Assembly: GCA_900319345.1 (NCBI GenBank)
Contig: ONNZ01000006.1
Coordinates: 62,001-126,000, forward strand
Reading direction: 5' to 3'
From: an uncultured Eubacteriales bacterium
Lineage (GTDB): Bacteria > Bacillota > Clostridia > Christensenellales > CAG-138
Length of the DNA stretch: 64,000 nucleotides
The position numbers and the translations under genes were made by a program. The notes under the pieces were generated by a model. That model did not search any database. It was not told the DNA's origin and saw nothing but the letters and a program-made list of their open reading frames with translations. Position 1 is the first letter of the stretch; every line of letters starts with the position of its first letter. Below, piece by piece: positions 17,438 to 26,245 of the stretch.

Positions 17438-17466
17438 AGTATACCCCCGGCCCGCCCTGCTGTCAA
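17438..17466 (-). promoter_or_regulatory. Consensus promoter of trmO, leaderless geometry
   Basis: On the minus strand TTGACA (17466-17461), 17 bases, TATACT (17443-17438), then 7 bases to the ATG. Confidence 0.85.
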
Positions 17467-17478
17467 AGGGGGATACGG

Positions 17479-17506
17479 AAAAACCGCCTCCGACGCCGGA
17501 AGCGGT
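17479..17506 (-). terminator. Terminator of the 14-gene operon
   Basis: On the minus strand ACCGCTTCCG and CGGAGGCGGT form a hairpin with a 4-base loop, followed by TTTTT. It lies 20 bases after the DUF1667 stop and separates the operon from the trmO promoter. Confidence 0.9.
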
Positions 17507-17525
17507 CTTCAATGCAGGTTGAACG

Positions 17526-17888
17526 TCACTCCGCCCTCTCCACGTTCCGGGAGGCCAGGAGGGTGAGGCCGATGGCCGGGTCCTCATAGACCAGGTCGCC
17601 GATGTGGACCGGGGCGTCCACGACCAGGTCCTTCAGGGCCGCCACCGCGGGGAGCAGGGCTGCCCGGGGGATGGGGGCGGTGCTGCGGACGCTGACCAGG
17701 GGCAGCACGCCGCCCTTCACCGCCACGCTGGTGGTCAACACCCGCCGGGGGTCCGTCAGCTCCGTCCGGCCGTAGGCGATGCCGTTCTTGCAGGCCGCGC
17801 CCTCCACCTTGGTCTCCCCGTTCTCCTGCCACACGGTGAGCAGGCACCCGTTGGGGCAGACCACGCAGGTCAATTCCATCTTCTTCAT
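17526..17888 (-). CDS. DUF1667 protein (GlpABC-like third component)
   Basis: A 120-residue cysteine-containing protein starting MKKMELTCVVCPNGCLLTV, with Cys residues at 8, 11 and 15 and a further Cys in GAACKNGIAYG; these could bind an Fe-S cluster. The DUF1667 family is regularly encoded after two flavoproteins in Firmicute glycerol-3-phosphate-dehydrogenase-like operons, as here. GTGGAGGTGA precedes the ATG, and the ATG overlaps the upstream stop as ATGA. It is the last gene of the operon. Confidence 0.85.
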   Translation of the reverse strand: MKKMELTCVVCPNGCLLTVWQENGETKVEGAACKNGIAYGRTELTDPRRVLTTSVAVKGGVLPLVSVRSTAPIPRAALLPAVAALKDLVVDAPVHIGDLVYEDPAIGLTLLASRNVERAE

Positions 17889-19114
17889 ACGAGGCTCACC
17901 TCCACCTGTTCGCATGCGGGCACGTCCTTCACCTTCAGCCGGATCATCTCCGAGGGCATGACCCGCTTCATCTTTTTACTGACCAACGTCTTGTCGCCCG
18001 CCGTGACGGTCAGCTTCCGGTCCCGGCCCGGGAGCATCACCCGCATGGAGAGGTACCCGTCCTCGCCCGTGGTCAGCTGCCGGGGCAGCACGTAGCGAAT
18101 GCCGCCGGAGACGGTCACGGGGACCATGGGCTTGTTGGCCGCGCCCTTCAGATAGGCCGCCGCGTGCTCCGCCGCCCGTTCGCCCTCCTCGGACACCAGG
18201 TCCACGAGATCGTGGACGTGGAGGCCGTTGCCGCAGGAGAAGACGCCGGGGACCGAGGTCATGAGATCCCCGTCCACCAGCGCGCCGCCGGTGACCGGGT
18301 CCATCTCTATGCCGCAGGCCTTGGCGAGCTCGTTCTCCGGGATCAGGCCCACGGACAGCACCAGCACGTCGCAGGGGATGGTCCGCTCGCTCCCGGGGAT
18401 GAATCGGCCCTTTTCGTCCACCTTGGCGGTGATCACGTGGGTGATGTGGTCGTCCCCGTGGATCTCCTTCACGGTCTCTGCGAGGCACAGGGGAATGTCG
18501 AAATCTTCAAGGCACTGCCGCACGTTCCGGGGGAGACCAGAGCAGAAGGGCAGCTTTTCAAGGACGCAGTGGACACGGGCACCCTCCAGCGTCATGCGCC
18601 GGGCCATGATGAGGCCGATGTCGCCGGAGCCCATGATGACCACGTTCTTGCCGAAGGCGATGTTGCGCATGTTCATCAGGTACTGGACCACGCCCGCCGT
18701 GTACACCCCCGCGGGCCGGTTCCCGGGCACGGCCAGGGCGCCCCGCGTCCGCTCCCGGCAGCCCGTGGACAGGATGACGGCCTTAGCCTGGACCTCGAAG
18801 AGGCCCTGGGGGGTGATGTAGGTCACCTTTTTATCCGGGGAAAGCTCCACCACCATGGCGCCGCAAATGGCCTCCACCCCGGCGTCCCGAGCCATTTGGA
18901 TGAAACGGGCCGCGTACTCCGGGCCGGACATGGCGCTGCCGAAGCGCAGCACGCCGAAGCCGTCGTGGATGCACTGATTGAGGATGCCCCCCAGCACCGG
19001 GTTCCGCTCCAGCAGGAGCACCCGCTCTACGCCTTTTTCCTTGGCCCGGACCGCCGCGGCCAACCCTGCGGGGCCGCCGCCGATGACGATAAGATCAGCT
19101 CGTTCCATGGTCAC
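17885..19114 (-). CDS. NAD(P)/FAD-dependent oxidoreductase
   Basis: A 409-residue flavoprotein. The N-terminal FAD dinucleotide fold VIGGGPAGLAAAVRAKE is followed by a redox loop region GGILNQCIHDGFG, a second dinucleotide fold VVIMGSGDIGLIMARRM (NAD(P)H site), and VPGVFSCGNGLHVHDL near the C-terminus. About 80 C-terminal residues extend beyond the FAD core. The start is GTG 19114 with AGGAGG at 6 bases, overlapping the upstream stop as GTGA. With its neighbours it forms a three-gene set like GlpA-like/FAD/DUF1667 units, proposed to oxidise glycerol-3-phosphate or a related polyol phosphate. Confidence 0.85.
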   Translation of the reverse strand: MTMERADLIVIGGGPAGLAAAVRAKEKGVERVLLLERNPVLGGILNQCIHDGFGVLRFGSAMSGPEYAARFIQMARDAGVEAICGAMVVELSPDKKVTYITPQGLFEVQAKAVILSTGCRERTRGALAVPGNRPAGVYTAGVVQYLMNMRNIAFGKNVVIMGSGDIGLIMARRMTLEGARVHCVLEKLPFCSGLPRNVRQCLEDFDIPLCLAETVKEIHGDDHITHVITAKVDEKGRFIPGSERTIPCDVLVLSVGLIPENELAKACGIEMDPVTGGALVDGDLMTSVPGVFSCGNGLHVHDLVDLVSEEGERAAEHAAAYLKGAANKPMVPVTVSGGIRYVLPRQLTTGEDGYLSMRVMLPGRDRKLTVTAGDKTLVSKKMKRVMPSEMIRLKVKDVPACEQVEVSLV

Positions 19115-20562
19115 GCCTGACCTCCTTTCACGTAGCCCAGCAGGGGACGATCCCCCCGCCGCTTCAGGTCGATATCCTGGGGCGCCTTGCCCTCAGAAAG
19201 CAGCAGCTCCACGATCCGCTGGAAGCAGTAGCCTCCGTTGCAGCGGCCCATGGTGGACCGGGTCCGGTTCTTCACGGCGATGACGCCGGTGGCGCCGATG
19301 GGGTTGTGGAGGGCCCGCTTCACCTGGGCTCGAGTCACGGTCTCGCAGCGGCAGACCACGTCCCCGTAGTCCGGGTCCTGTTCGATGAGCGCCCGCTGCT
19401 CCGCCCGGGAGAGCTCCGCGAAGGGAGGGATGCCCCGGTAGGTGGGGACGAAATCGGGCTTTTCGACGAGCTCCGTATCCTCCGACAGGATATCCAGCAC
19501 CATCCGGGCGATGGGCATGGAGGCGGTGATGCCGGGGGACTCGATGCCGATGAGGTTGATGAGGTGCTTCGCTTTGGGGCTCCGCTCGATGACGAAGTCG
19601 CCGAAGTTGGCCTCGCCCTTCTTCACCAGCTTGGGCCGGACCCCGGCGTAGGTGCCGATGACGGTCCGCATGTTCAGCGTGGGCAGTAGGATCATGGCCT
19701 CCCGCCGGAGCTGATCCAGGATGGGCTCCGTGGTGCTGTAGTCCTCGTGATTGTCAATGTAGTCCGCGCTAGGCCCGATGAGGATGTTCCCGTCCACGGT
19801 GACCGTGAGGTGGACGCCGAGCCCCCCCACGCCGGGCCGGGGCACCGGGTACACGGGCATCTTCAAGGTCCCCTTGTCCAGCAGATAGTATTCGCCCCGG
19901 CAGGGATAGATGGTGAAGGAGGGGTCCCCGGCCATGGCGGACACCCTGTCGGCGAAGAGGCCCGCCGAATTGATCAGGGTCTTGCAGGTGAGGACGTGGT
20001 CCCCGGCCTGGACCCGATAGCCCTCCTCCGTGGCTTCCACGGCGGTGACGGGGCTGTTCAGGTAGTATTGGACCCCGTTCTGGGCCGAGGCCTCCGCCAG
20101 GTGGATGGAGTAGAGGAAGGGGTTAAACACGGCGGTGTTCCTGGAGAGCATGGCCCAGCTGGCGGGCAGGTCCGGCTCGATGGCTCGGATGGCCGCCCCG
20201 TCGATGATCTCGAGGCCCTTGACCCCGTTCTTCTCGCCCTGCTCCTTCAACTTGATGAGGGCCTGGTGATCCGCCTCGTCGTAGCCCACGATGAGCTTGC
20301 CGGTCCTCTTATAGGGGATATCCAGCATCTTGCACAGGGCCTCGAAGCCCTCGTTGCCCTCCACGCAGAGCTTGGCCATGAGGCTCCCGGGCCGGTTGTT
20401 GAACCCGGCGTGGACCACGCCGCTGTTGCGGCCGCTGGTGCCCATGCCCACGTCCAGCTCCTTTTCCGCCACGGCCACTTTTAGGTCGTAGCGGCTCAGG
20501 GCGTAGGCGATGGCGCAGCCTACGCTGCCCCCACCCACGATCAATACGTCATACTTCGTCAT
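19111..20562 (-). CDS. GlpA-like FAD-dependent dehydrogenase with BFD-like [2Fe-2S] domain
   Basis: A 483-residue protein. The N-terminal DAO/GlpA fold (VLIVGGGSVGCAIAYAL, FNNRPGSLMAKLC, LINSAGLFAD) is typical of anaerobic glycerol-3-phosphate or 2-hydroxyacid dehydrogenases. The C-terminal 85 residues carry CRCETVTRAQVKRAL and GRCNGGYC, the four-Cys pattern of a BFD-like [2Fe-2S] domain. ATG 20562 is chosen over 20568 because it overlaps the Fe-ADH stop as ATGA and has GAGG at a workable distance. Likely reaction: oxidation of a sn-glycerol-3-phosphate-like substrate, with electrons passed to the partner flavoprotein. The true substrate is not shown. Confidence 0.83.
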   Translation of the reverse strand: MTKYDVLIVGGGSVGCAIAYALSRYDLKVAVAEKELDVGMGTSGRNSGVVHAGFNNRPGSLMAKLCVEGNEGFEALCKMLDIPYKRTGKLIVGYDEADHQALIKLKEQGEKNGVKGLEIIDGAAIRAIEPDLPASWAMLSRNTAVFNPFLYSIHLAEASAQNGVQYYLNSPVTAVEATEEGYRVQAGDHVLTCKTLINSAGLFADRVSAMAGDPSFTIYPCRGEYYLLDKGTLKMPVYPVPRPGVGGLGVHLTVTVDGNILIGPSADYIDNHEDYSTTEPILDQLRREAMILLPTLNMRTVIGTYAGVRPKLVKKGEANFGDFVIERSPKAKHLINLIGIESPGITASMPIARMVLDILSEDTELVEKPDFVPTYRGIPPFAELSRAEQRALIEQDPDYGDVVCRCETVTRAQVKRALHNPIGATGVIAVKNRTRSTMGRCNGGYCFQRIVELLLSEGKAPQDIDLKRRGDRPLLGYVKGGQA

Positions 20563-21719
20563 TTGCATGCCTCGCTCAAAACTTTGATGGCGTCCTCCAG
20601 GGTGAAGGCCGCGTAACCCCCCGCCGCCATGTCTCCCCAGGGCAGGGCGTTCTGGGCCAGCTCCCGGATGATCCCGTCATCGAGGGTGAAGCCCAGGGCT
20701 TCCGTCAGGTTCACGGGCAGGCCCATGCGCCTAAAGAACGCTTCCAGGCCCGCCGCCGCGTCCTCAGCTTGGAAGAGCTTCTTCAGGGCGTCCAGCTTGC
20801 CCGTGTCATCCTGGGGCGCGATGAACCGAAGGTAGGCGGGCAGGATGGCGGTCATGCCCGCGCCGTGAGCGATGTTGTATTTCGCCGACACGGCGTGCTC
20901 CAGCATGTGGCAGAGCCAGTTCTCCTCGTGGCCCACGCCCAAAACCCGGGACATGGCCAAAATGCTGGCCCACATCAGGTTGCTCCGGGCGTTGAGATCG
21001 CCCGGCGTCTCGCAGGCCACGGGGCCCCATTTGTACACCGCCTCCAGGATGCCCAGGGACATGTTGTCGCTCACGTCCACGGCGGCGTCCCGGTGGAGGT
21101 ACTGCTCCAGCACGTGGGAGAAGATGTCCGCCGCACCGAGAGCCGTTTGCCGCTTCGGCAGCGTCAGGGTCAGGGTGGGGTCGCAGATGGAGAAGGTGGG
21201 CCGGACGCTGGGGTGGTTGCAGATCATCTTCTGCTCCCCCAGCCGATCCGTGACCACGAAGCTTTCGTTGCTCTCGGAGCCGGTGGAGGCGATGGTCACC
21301 ACCAGGCCGATGGGGTAGGCCCCGTTCTCGGCGGTCTTCTCGCCGCTGACGTAGGCCCAGACGCCCTCGGGGCAGGGGTTCTTGGCGAGGAGCGCCACCC
21401 CCTTGCAGGTGTCGATGACGGAGCCGCCGCCTATGCCCACCACGAGATCGCAGCCCTCCTGGAGGAAGATGGCCGCGGCCTCGTCGATCTGCTCCGCTCT
21501 GGGGTTGGCGGTGCAGGCGGCGTGGAGGTAATAGGGGACGCCCCGCTGGTCGAGGCCGGTCAAAAGCTGATCCAGCACCGGCAGCCGCACGTCGGCGTAG
21601 GTGCAGACGAAGACCTTTTCAGGCTTCAGCTCCGCCGCCAGCTCGGCGCAGCGGCCGCTTTCCCCGGGCCCGAAGACGATCCGGGTGGGGAACACGAACG
21701 TAAAGGGTTGATAGGGCAT
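20559..21719 (-). CDS. Iron-containing alcohol dehydrogenase
   Basis: A 386-residue group III alcohol dehydrogenase. NAD-binding VVGIGGGSVIDTCKGVA lies near residue 90. The metal-site region GAADIFSHVLEQYL and the conserved CHMLEHAVSAKYNIAHGAG supply the Asp/His ligands. It resembles butanol or lactaldehyde-type dehydrogenases that reduce aldehydes formed by aldol cleavage. It sits 3 bases downstream of the MFS gene and overlaps the GlpA-like gene. I infer it handles an aldehyde or ketone made by the operon's aldolase. Confidence 0.88.
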   Translation of the reverse strand: MPYQPFTFVFPTRIVFGPGESGRCAELAAELKPEKVFVCTYADVRLPVLDQLLTGLDQRGVPYYLHAACTANPRAEQIDEAAAIFLQEGCDLVVGIGGGSVIDTCKGVALLAKNPCPEGVWAYVSGEKTAENGAYPIGLVVTIASTGSESNESFVVTDRLGEQKMICNHPSVRPTFSICDPTLTLTLPKRQTALGAADIFSHVLEQYLHRDAAVDVSDNMSLGILEAVYKWGPVACETPGDLNARSNLMWASILAMSRVLGVGHEENWLCHMLEHAVSAKYNIAHGAGMTAILPAYLRFIAPQDDTGKLDALKKLFQAEDAAAGLEAFFRRMGLPVNLTEALGFTLDDGIIRELAQNALPWGDMAAGGYAAFTLEDAIKVLSEACK

Positions 21720-21722
21720 AGG

Positions 21723-22997
21723 TTACTTCCTTTCCGCCTGGTTCGGCTCCTTCACCAAACAGGCACCCAACAGGATCAAGAATACCAATATGCTGCAGAG
21801 GATATAGAGCCACCGGGGGGAGTGGGGGTAGAGGACGGCGCAGAGGGCCGTCACCACGATCCCCAGCCCGGAGGAGAACAGGTTCGCCAGGGCGTAGACC
21901 CCGCTTTGATACTCGCTGCCCGTGTACACGGCCAGGCCCCCGTCCACCTCGCTCTTGAGCATGCCGTACCCAAGGGCCATGACCAGGGTGGCGGCGATGG
22001 CCAGGGCGTAGGCCTTCGCCGGGATCACCACCAGGGCGACCAGGCCCAGCAGGGTCACCAGGGCGCTCATGCGGACCCCGAAGATCAGCCCCCGGCGGCC
22101 GAAGAGGGGGTTGATGAGGATCATGGCAAAGAGCATCCCCCCGTAGTAGACGCTGCCCAGGACCGAGGACTGCATGGCGTCCATGCCCAGCCGATCCGTG
22201 AAGTAGGGCACGAAGTACAGGCTGTAGTTGGACCCCAGGTTCATGTACACGTAGAACAGGATGTTGATGAGCACGAACAGCAGCGCCGCCCGGTTCCGGC
22301 GCAGGAAGGCCATGGCGTCCCCGTAGGGCTTGTAGGCCTCCCGGAAGAAGGCGCCCAGGCCCTTGCCCGCCGAGGCGGCCCGAAGCTTCTCGCCGATGGC
22401 GGTCTCCTTGAGGAGCATGTTCCGAAAGAGGATCATGGCGGTCATCATGAGGAAGGAGACGATGAGGAACACCCGCTCCGTGGCCACCACCCCGTACTTG
22501 TCCACGAAGATGCCCGCGATGGGGATCAGCAGCCCCGCCGCCACGGTGATGATGTTGAACAGGTTGAAGGCCACGATCCGGCTCTCCTCGTCGCTGTCCT
22601 CGATCATGACGAGATAGTAGGCGATGCTCATGATCTTGTTGGAGTTAAAGAGGATCACGGCAAGCAGGGCGAAGAAGAAGTTTTTGGAGAACAGGTACAC
22701 CAGGGGCGGCAGGGCCGAGGACAGCAGGTCGAACACGAAGGTGGCCCGTTTGCGGCCCATCCGGTCCACCAACGGCGCGGAGATGAAGCTGAACAGGAAG
22801 GAGGCCACGGTGCCCGCCACCATCAGGCGGCCCAGGGCCGTGTCCGTAAGGCCGATCTCCTTCAGGTACAGGCTGATGTAATAGGTGTAGAAGGTGTAGG
22901 GCACGCCCCACAGGGGGTGGAAGGCGATGCACACCCGATCGTTCCCCTTGAGGCAGCCGAAGTAGCCGCCGATGCGCTTCAGGAAACCTTTTTTCAC
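21723..22997 (-). CDS. MFS transporter
   Basis: A 424-residue protein with about 12 hydrophobic segments and the MFS loop APLVDRMGRKRATF between segments 2 and 3. It starts at GTG 22997, overlapping the upstream stop as GTGA. It is the second transporter of this operon; the first is the ABC importer at 24832-28055. It may import a second substrate or export an end product. The sequence gives no substrate hint. Confidence 0.82.
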   Translation of the reverse strand: MKKGFLKRIGGYFGCLKGNDRVCIAFHPLWGVPYTFYTYYISLYLKEIGLTDTALGRLMVAGTVASFLFSFISAPLVDRMGRKRATFVFDLLSSALPPLVYLFSKNFFFALLAVILFNSNKIMSIAYYLVMIEDSDEESRIVAFNLFNIITVAAGLLIPIAGIFVDKYGVVATERVFLIVSFLMMTAMILFRNMLLKETAIGEKLRAASAGKGLGAFFREAYKPYGDAMAFLRRNRAALLFVLINILFYVYMNLGSNYSLYFVPYFTDRLGMDAMQSSVLGSVYYGGMLFAMILINPLFGRRGLIFGVRMSALVTLLGLVALVVIPAKAYALAIAATLVMALGYGMLKSEVDGGLAVYTGSEYQSGVYALANLFSSGLGIVVTALCAVLYPHSPRWLYILCSILVFLILLGACLVKEPNQAERK

Positions 22998-23968
22998 AGG
23001 CCCAGCCTCCTCAGGATCGGACCGTTCACCGCCCTCACGGGCCCGGCGATATGGTCAGGGATGTCGGCATGGCCCGCCTGGGCCGCGGTCAGAGCCCCGG
23101 CCAGGGCCGCGATGGTGTCCGTGTCGCCGCCCAGGGACGCGCCCATAGAGATGGCCCGATAGGCGCTGCCCTCCGCCGCCAGGAACAGGGCGAAGACCGC
23201 CCCGCACACGTCCGCCGAGGGGAGGCCCGTGCCCCAGAGGTCGTAGAGCCGGTGGAACAGCTCCTCGTCGGGGAGCCTGCCCCAGCCGGCCGCCGCCCGG
23301 ATACGGGCCGCGGAGGAGGCCGCACAGCCCCGCCAGGGGGCCAGGGCTTCCGTCAGGGGGCCGTTCTCCAAAGCCGCTTCGATGACCTCCGCCACGGTGC
23401 CGCTGTTGATCGCCATCAGCAGGGCCGCCCCGTAGCAGCCCGCCGCCTCCAACGCTTCCGAGGTGTTGTGGGTGGGCAGCAGGGCGGCGCGGACGTTCTC
23501 CCGCAGCTGGTCCATGGTCTGGTCCGGGTCGAAGCATACCGCCGCCGGGGTCCGCATGATGCCGCCGCAGGTGGTTCCGGTGCCCGCGGTGGCCGGGTCG
23601 GCGCCCTTTTCGATGGCGTTCAGGGCCTTCAGGGAGCTGGGGCCGATGTAGTGCTTCTCCACTGCCCCGGTCTCCCGTATCCAGGCCAAAAGGGCGTCCA
23701 CCGTATCCTCCACGGTGACCTCCCCCTTCGCCCGGTAGCGCTCCAGCAGGTAGGCCACCTGCTCCGTGTCGTCGGTGACGGAGCCGGGGGTCAGATCCCC
23801 ATGGTTCTGGGAATCCTTTTGCTCCAAAAGGCGGGTGACGCCGCCGGGGAAGGCGCCCTCGATCTGCTCACGGGTCATGAACTCCGTGGCCATGCCCAGG
23901 GCGTCCCCGCAGGCGAAGGCGAGCAGGGCGGCGTCGATGCGCGTTTGCTTGTCAGGCGAAATGCTCAC
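22994..23968 (-). CDS. ADP-ribosylglycohydrolase family protein
   Basis: A 324-residue DraG/ADPRH-like protein. Binuclear metal-site motifs are visible: GDALGMATEFM near residue 20, SVTDDTEQ near 62 and GGDTDTIAALAG near 275. Family knowledge: these enzymes hydrolyse N- or O-glycosidic bonds of ADP-ribose, and several members in sugar operons are thought to act on other ribosyl or glycosyl compounds. Here it sits between a TIM-barrel isomerase and a transporter in a catabolic operon, so a metabolic glycoside substrate is more likely than protein de-ADP-ribosylation. It starts at GTG 23968 and overlaps the upstream gene by 17 bases. Confidence 0.87.
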   Translation of the reverse strand: MSISPDKQTRIDAALLAFACGDALGMATEFMTREQIEGAFPGGVTRLLEQKDSQNHGDLTPGSVTDDTEQVAYLLERYRAKGEVTVEDTVDALLAWIRETGAVEKHYIGPSSLKALNAIEKGADPATAGTGTTCGGIMRTPAAVCFDPDQTMDQLRENVRAALLPTHNTSEALEAAGCYGAALLMAINSGTVAEVIEAALENGPLTEALAPWRGCAASSAARIRAAAGWGRLPDEELFHRLYDLWGTGLPSADVCGAVFALFLAAEGSAYRAISMGASLGGDTDTIAALAGALTAAQAGHADIPDHIAGPVRAVNGPILRRLGL

Positions 23969-24728
23969 AGAGGAATTCGTACCCCTTTCTGATCTTTTCC
24001 TGGGTGTCGGAGAGATAGAACTTGTAGGCGGGCTCCAGGGTGTAGAAGCCCTGGTAGTCGCCGAGAGCGTCCTTCACGTCCGCCCAGTCCGTGTCGCCCT
24101 CCCCGGCGGGCAGGTGCTTGATGCTGCCCAGATAGTCGCTCATGTGCAGGTGGCAGGGGGGGCAGGCGCGGATGAAGGCGGCCGGGTCCTGGTCCGCCTC
24201 CCGGGCCTCGGTGGTGTCCACCATGGGCCGGATGTTGGGATGGCCCAGCTCCTTCACGTAGGCGGTGAGCTTCTCCGCGGTGGAGCAGGTGTAGGGGGAG
24301 TTCTCCATGGCCATGAGGATGTCCCGCTTGCCGCACTCGTCGGCCAGCCACAGCAGATTGTCGACGACGGGCTTTTCCAGCAGCTCCTCGTAGCCGGGGT
24401 AGCTGGGATTGTGGGGGTGGACCACCAGCACCCGGCAGCCCATGCGCTGGCCCATGGTCAAGAGGTCCCGGGAGAAGGCGCGGCCGTCCTCCCGCATGGT
24501 CCTGTGGGCGGTGTAGAGCACGCCGAACATGACCAGGGGATAGTGGATGGAAGCGAGGCGGATGCCGGTCTTCTCGAACTTCCGGGTGGCCGCCTCGGAG
24601 GCGTCGGAGATGGCCTGGGGCATGAGCTCGGCGTAGTCGAACCCGGCGTTCCGGATCATCTGGAGGGCGTCCTCGGACTCGTAGGGGAACAGGGCCCCGG
24701 TGGAAAACGAATACTGTGCTTGCTTCAT
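23952..24728 (-). CDS. Sugar phosphate isomerase/epimerase-like TIM barrel
   Basis: A 258-residue AP-endonuclease-2 fold protein. Metal-ligand regions are GFDYAELMP, ASIHYPL, VVHPHNPSY, LMAMENSPY (Glu), MVDTTEA, LHMSDYLG and YTLEPAYKF (Glu). This matches xylose-isomerase-like TIM-barrel sugar isomerases or epimerases. ATG 24728 is chosen because AAGGAAAGGAAG lies just upstream; the longer frame reads through a GC-rich spacer. It lies between the ABC binding protein and the ADP-ribosylglycohydrolase, so it probably converts the imported sugar. Confidence 0.85.
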   Translation of the reverse strand: MKQAQYSFSTGALFPYESEDALQMIRNAGFDYAELMPQAISDASEAATRKFEKTGIRLASIHYPLVMFGVLYTAHRTMREDGRAFSRDLLTMGQRMGCRVLVVHPHNPSYPGYEELLEKPVVDNLLWLADECGKRDILMAMENSPYTCSTAEKLTAYVKELGHPNIRPMVDTTEAREADQDPAAFIRACPPCHLHMSDYLGSIKHLPAGEGDTDWADVKDALGDYQGFYTLEPAYKFYLSDTQEKIRKGYEFLCEHFA

Positions 24729-24831
24729 GGCGTTCTTCCTTTCCTTGCTATGGGCAAAGGCGCAGCGTGCCGCGCCCTTGCCCATAGGGGCGGTATCCCC
24801 GCCCCTCGGCTTCATTCGACTGGAATCGGAT

Positions 24832-26223
24832 TTAGCCTTCGTCGATCTCGGATTGCAGATCCTTCACCGCCTTGTCGAGAAGGGCCTGGCTGGTGCCCCG
24901 GTTCTTCTCCAGCTTGTTGAGCATGTTCCGAATGAGGCTATCCATGGTGCCCATCTGCTCGAAGTGGGTGTAGGCGAAGGTGTAGTCCAGCTGCTTGAAG
25001 GCGATGCTGTAGAGGGCGTTCTCGCTGAGGGCCTTCTGGATGTCCGGGTTATTGAGCTCCGACTTGCGGATGGGCAGATACCCGGTGGCCAGGGCGAACT
25101 CGGCGTTGTTCTCGGCGGTGGTCAGGTAGGACACGTACTCCCAGGCGGCCTCCACCTTCTGGGGATCGTCGGTGAGGATGACCATCACGTTGCCGCCCAG
25201 GGCCAGGGACTGGTCCTTGAAGTAGGGCATCTCGATGGCGCCCAGCTCGAACTCTGTGGCGCCCTTCCAACGGGAGATACGGTTGGAGGTGGCGGCGATG
25301 AAGGCGCAGTTGCCGGACAGGAACCGGTTCTCCGCGTTGTCGTGCTCCCCGGCGGCCATGATGCCGGAGGTGACCAGGGAATACCAGAAGTCGGTGACCT
25401 CCAGGGCCGCCGCGTCGTTGTACACGGGCTTGATCTTCCCGTCCTCGCCCTGCACCACGATCTCGCAGCCGTTCTGCTTCAGCATGGACTTGAAGAGCCA
25501 GGGGGCGTCAGACACGTCGAAGGCGGTGAAATCCTTGCCCTCGCCGCCCAGCTTGACGAGCAGGTCGGCGCACAGGTCATAGAACTCCTGCCAGGTCTTG
25601 GGCGGGTTGGTCATGTCCACTCCGGCCTTCTCCAGCAGGGTCTTGTTGTAGTACATGACCTGGGTGGAGATGCCGAAGGGCACCGCGCAGATGCCCTGGC
25701 CCATGTAGGTGCAATAGTCCAGCATGCCGGGGAAGATGTCGTCCACGTCGAACTCCGGCCGCTTGACCAGCTCGGCCATGGCGTAGTCGTTCCGGCCGCC
25801 GGTGTAGAGGGGACCGGCGTACATGAGGGCCACGTCGGGCTGGGTGTTGGTGAGCAGGGCCGCGCTGACCTTGGTGGCGGTGTCCGCGGAGCCGCCGGAG
25901 TAGGAGAGCTCCAAGTCCACGAGGTCGCTGCCCTCGTCGAAGGCCTTGGACATGGCCACGAACTTGTCGCCGCTGGTGCCGCTGACGGCGTACCAGACCT
26001 GCAGGGTCTGCTTCTCCCGGGCGGGGGCCTCGGTGGGGGCGGCCGCCGCAGGCTTTTCTTCCGCCTTAGCTTCGGTCTTGGTCTCCGTCTTGGTCTCGGT
26101 CTGCTGGGCGGGGGCGGCGGTGGGGTCCGCCTTGTTCACCGTGTTGGCGTACTGGCTGACGCATCCGGGCAGGAGCAGCAGCGCCACGAGGAGGAACGCG
26201 ATGAGTTTTTTCATGGGTTTCAT
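24832..26223 (-). CDS. ABC transporter sugar-binding lipoprotein (family 1)
   Basis: A 463-residue lipoprotein with a signal peptide and lipobox LPGC (Cys 21), a 40-residue Thr/Glu/Ala/Lys linker, then the family 1 solute-binding fold (LQVWYAVSGTSGDKF, ALLTNTQPDVALMYAGPLY, KTWQEFYDLCADL). AAAGGAG precedes ATG 26223. Two MalFG-type permeases lie directly upstream. No ATPase gene is in the operon, which is usual where a shared MsmX-type ATPase serves several importers. The sugar is unknown. Confidence 0.9.
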   Translation of the reverse strand: MKPMKKLIAFLLVALLLLPGCVSQYANTVNKADPTAAPAQQTETKTETKTEAKAEEKPAAAAPTEAPAREKQTLQVWYAVSGTSGDKFVAMSKAFDEGSDLVDLELSYSGGSADTATKVSAALLTNTQPDVALMYAGPLYTGGRNDYAMAELVKRPEFDVDDIFPGMLDYCTYMGQGICAVPFGISTQVMYYNKTLLEKAGVDMTNPPKTWQEFYDLCADLLVKLGGEGKDFTAFDVSDAPWLFKSMLKQNGCEIVVQGEDGKIKPVYNDAAALEVTDFWYSLVTSGIMAAGEHDNAENRFLSGNCAFIAATSNRISRWKGATEFELGAIEMPYFKDQSLALGGNVMVILTDDPQKVEAAWEYVSYLTTAENNAEFALATGYLPIRKSELNNPDIQKALSENALYSIAFKQLDYTFAYTHFEQMGTMDSLIRNMLNKLEKNRGTSQALLDKAVKDLQSEIDEG

Positions 26224-26245
26224 AGTATCTCCTTTCAGATTGTCC

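Noticed and set aside
20769..23162. A 797-codon plus-strand frame across the Fe-ADH and MFS genes
   Set aside because: Low-complexity His/Gly/Val composition, no ribosome site, and it spans two well-supported minus-strand genes.
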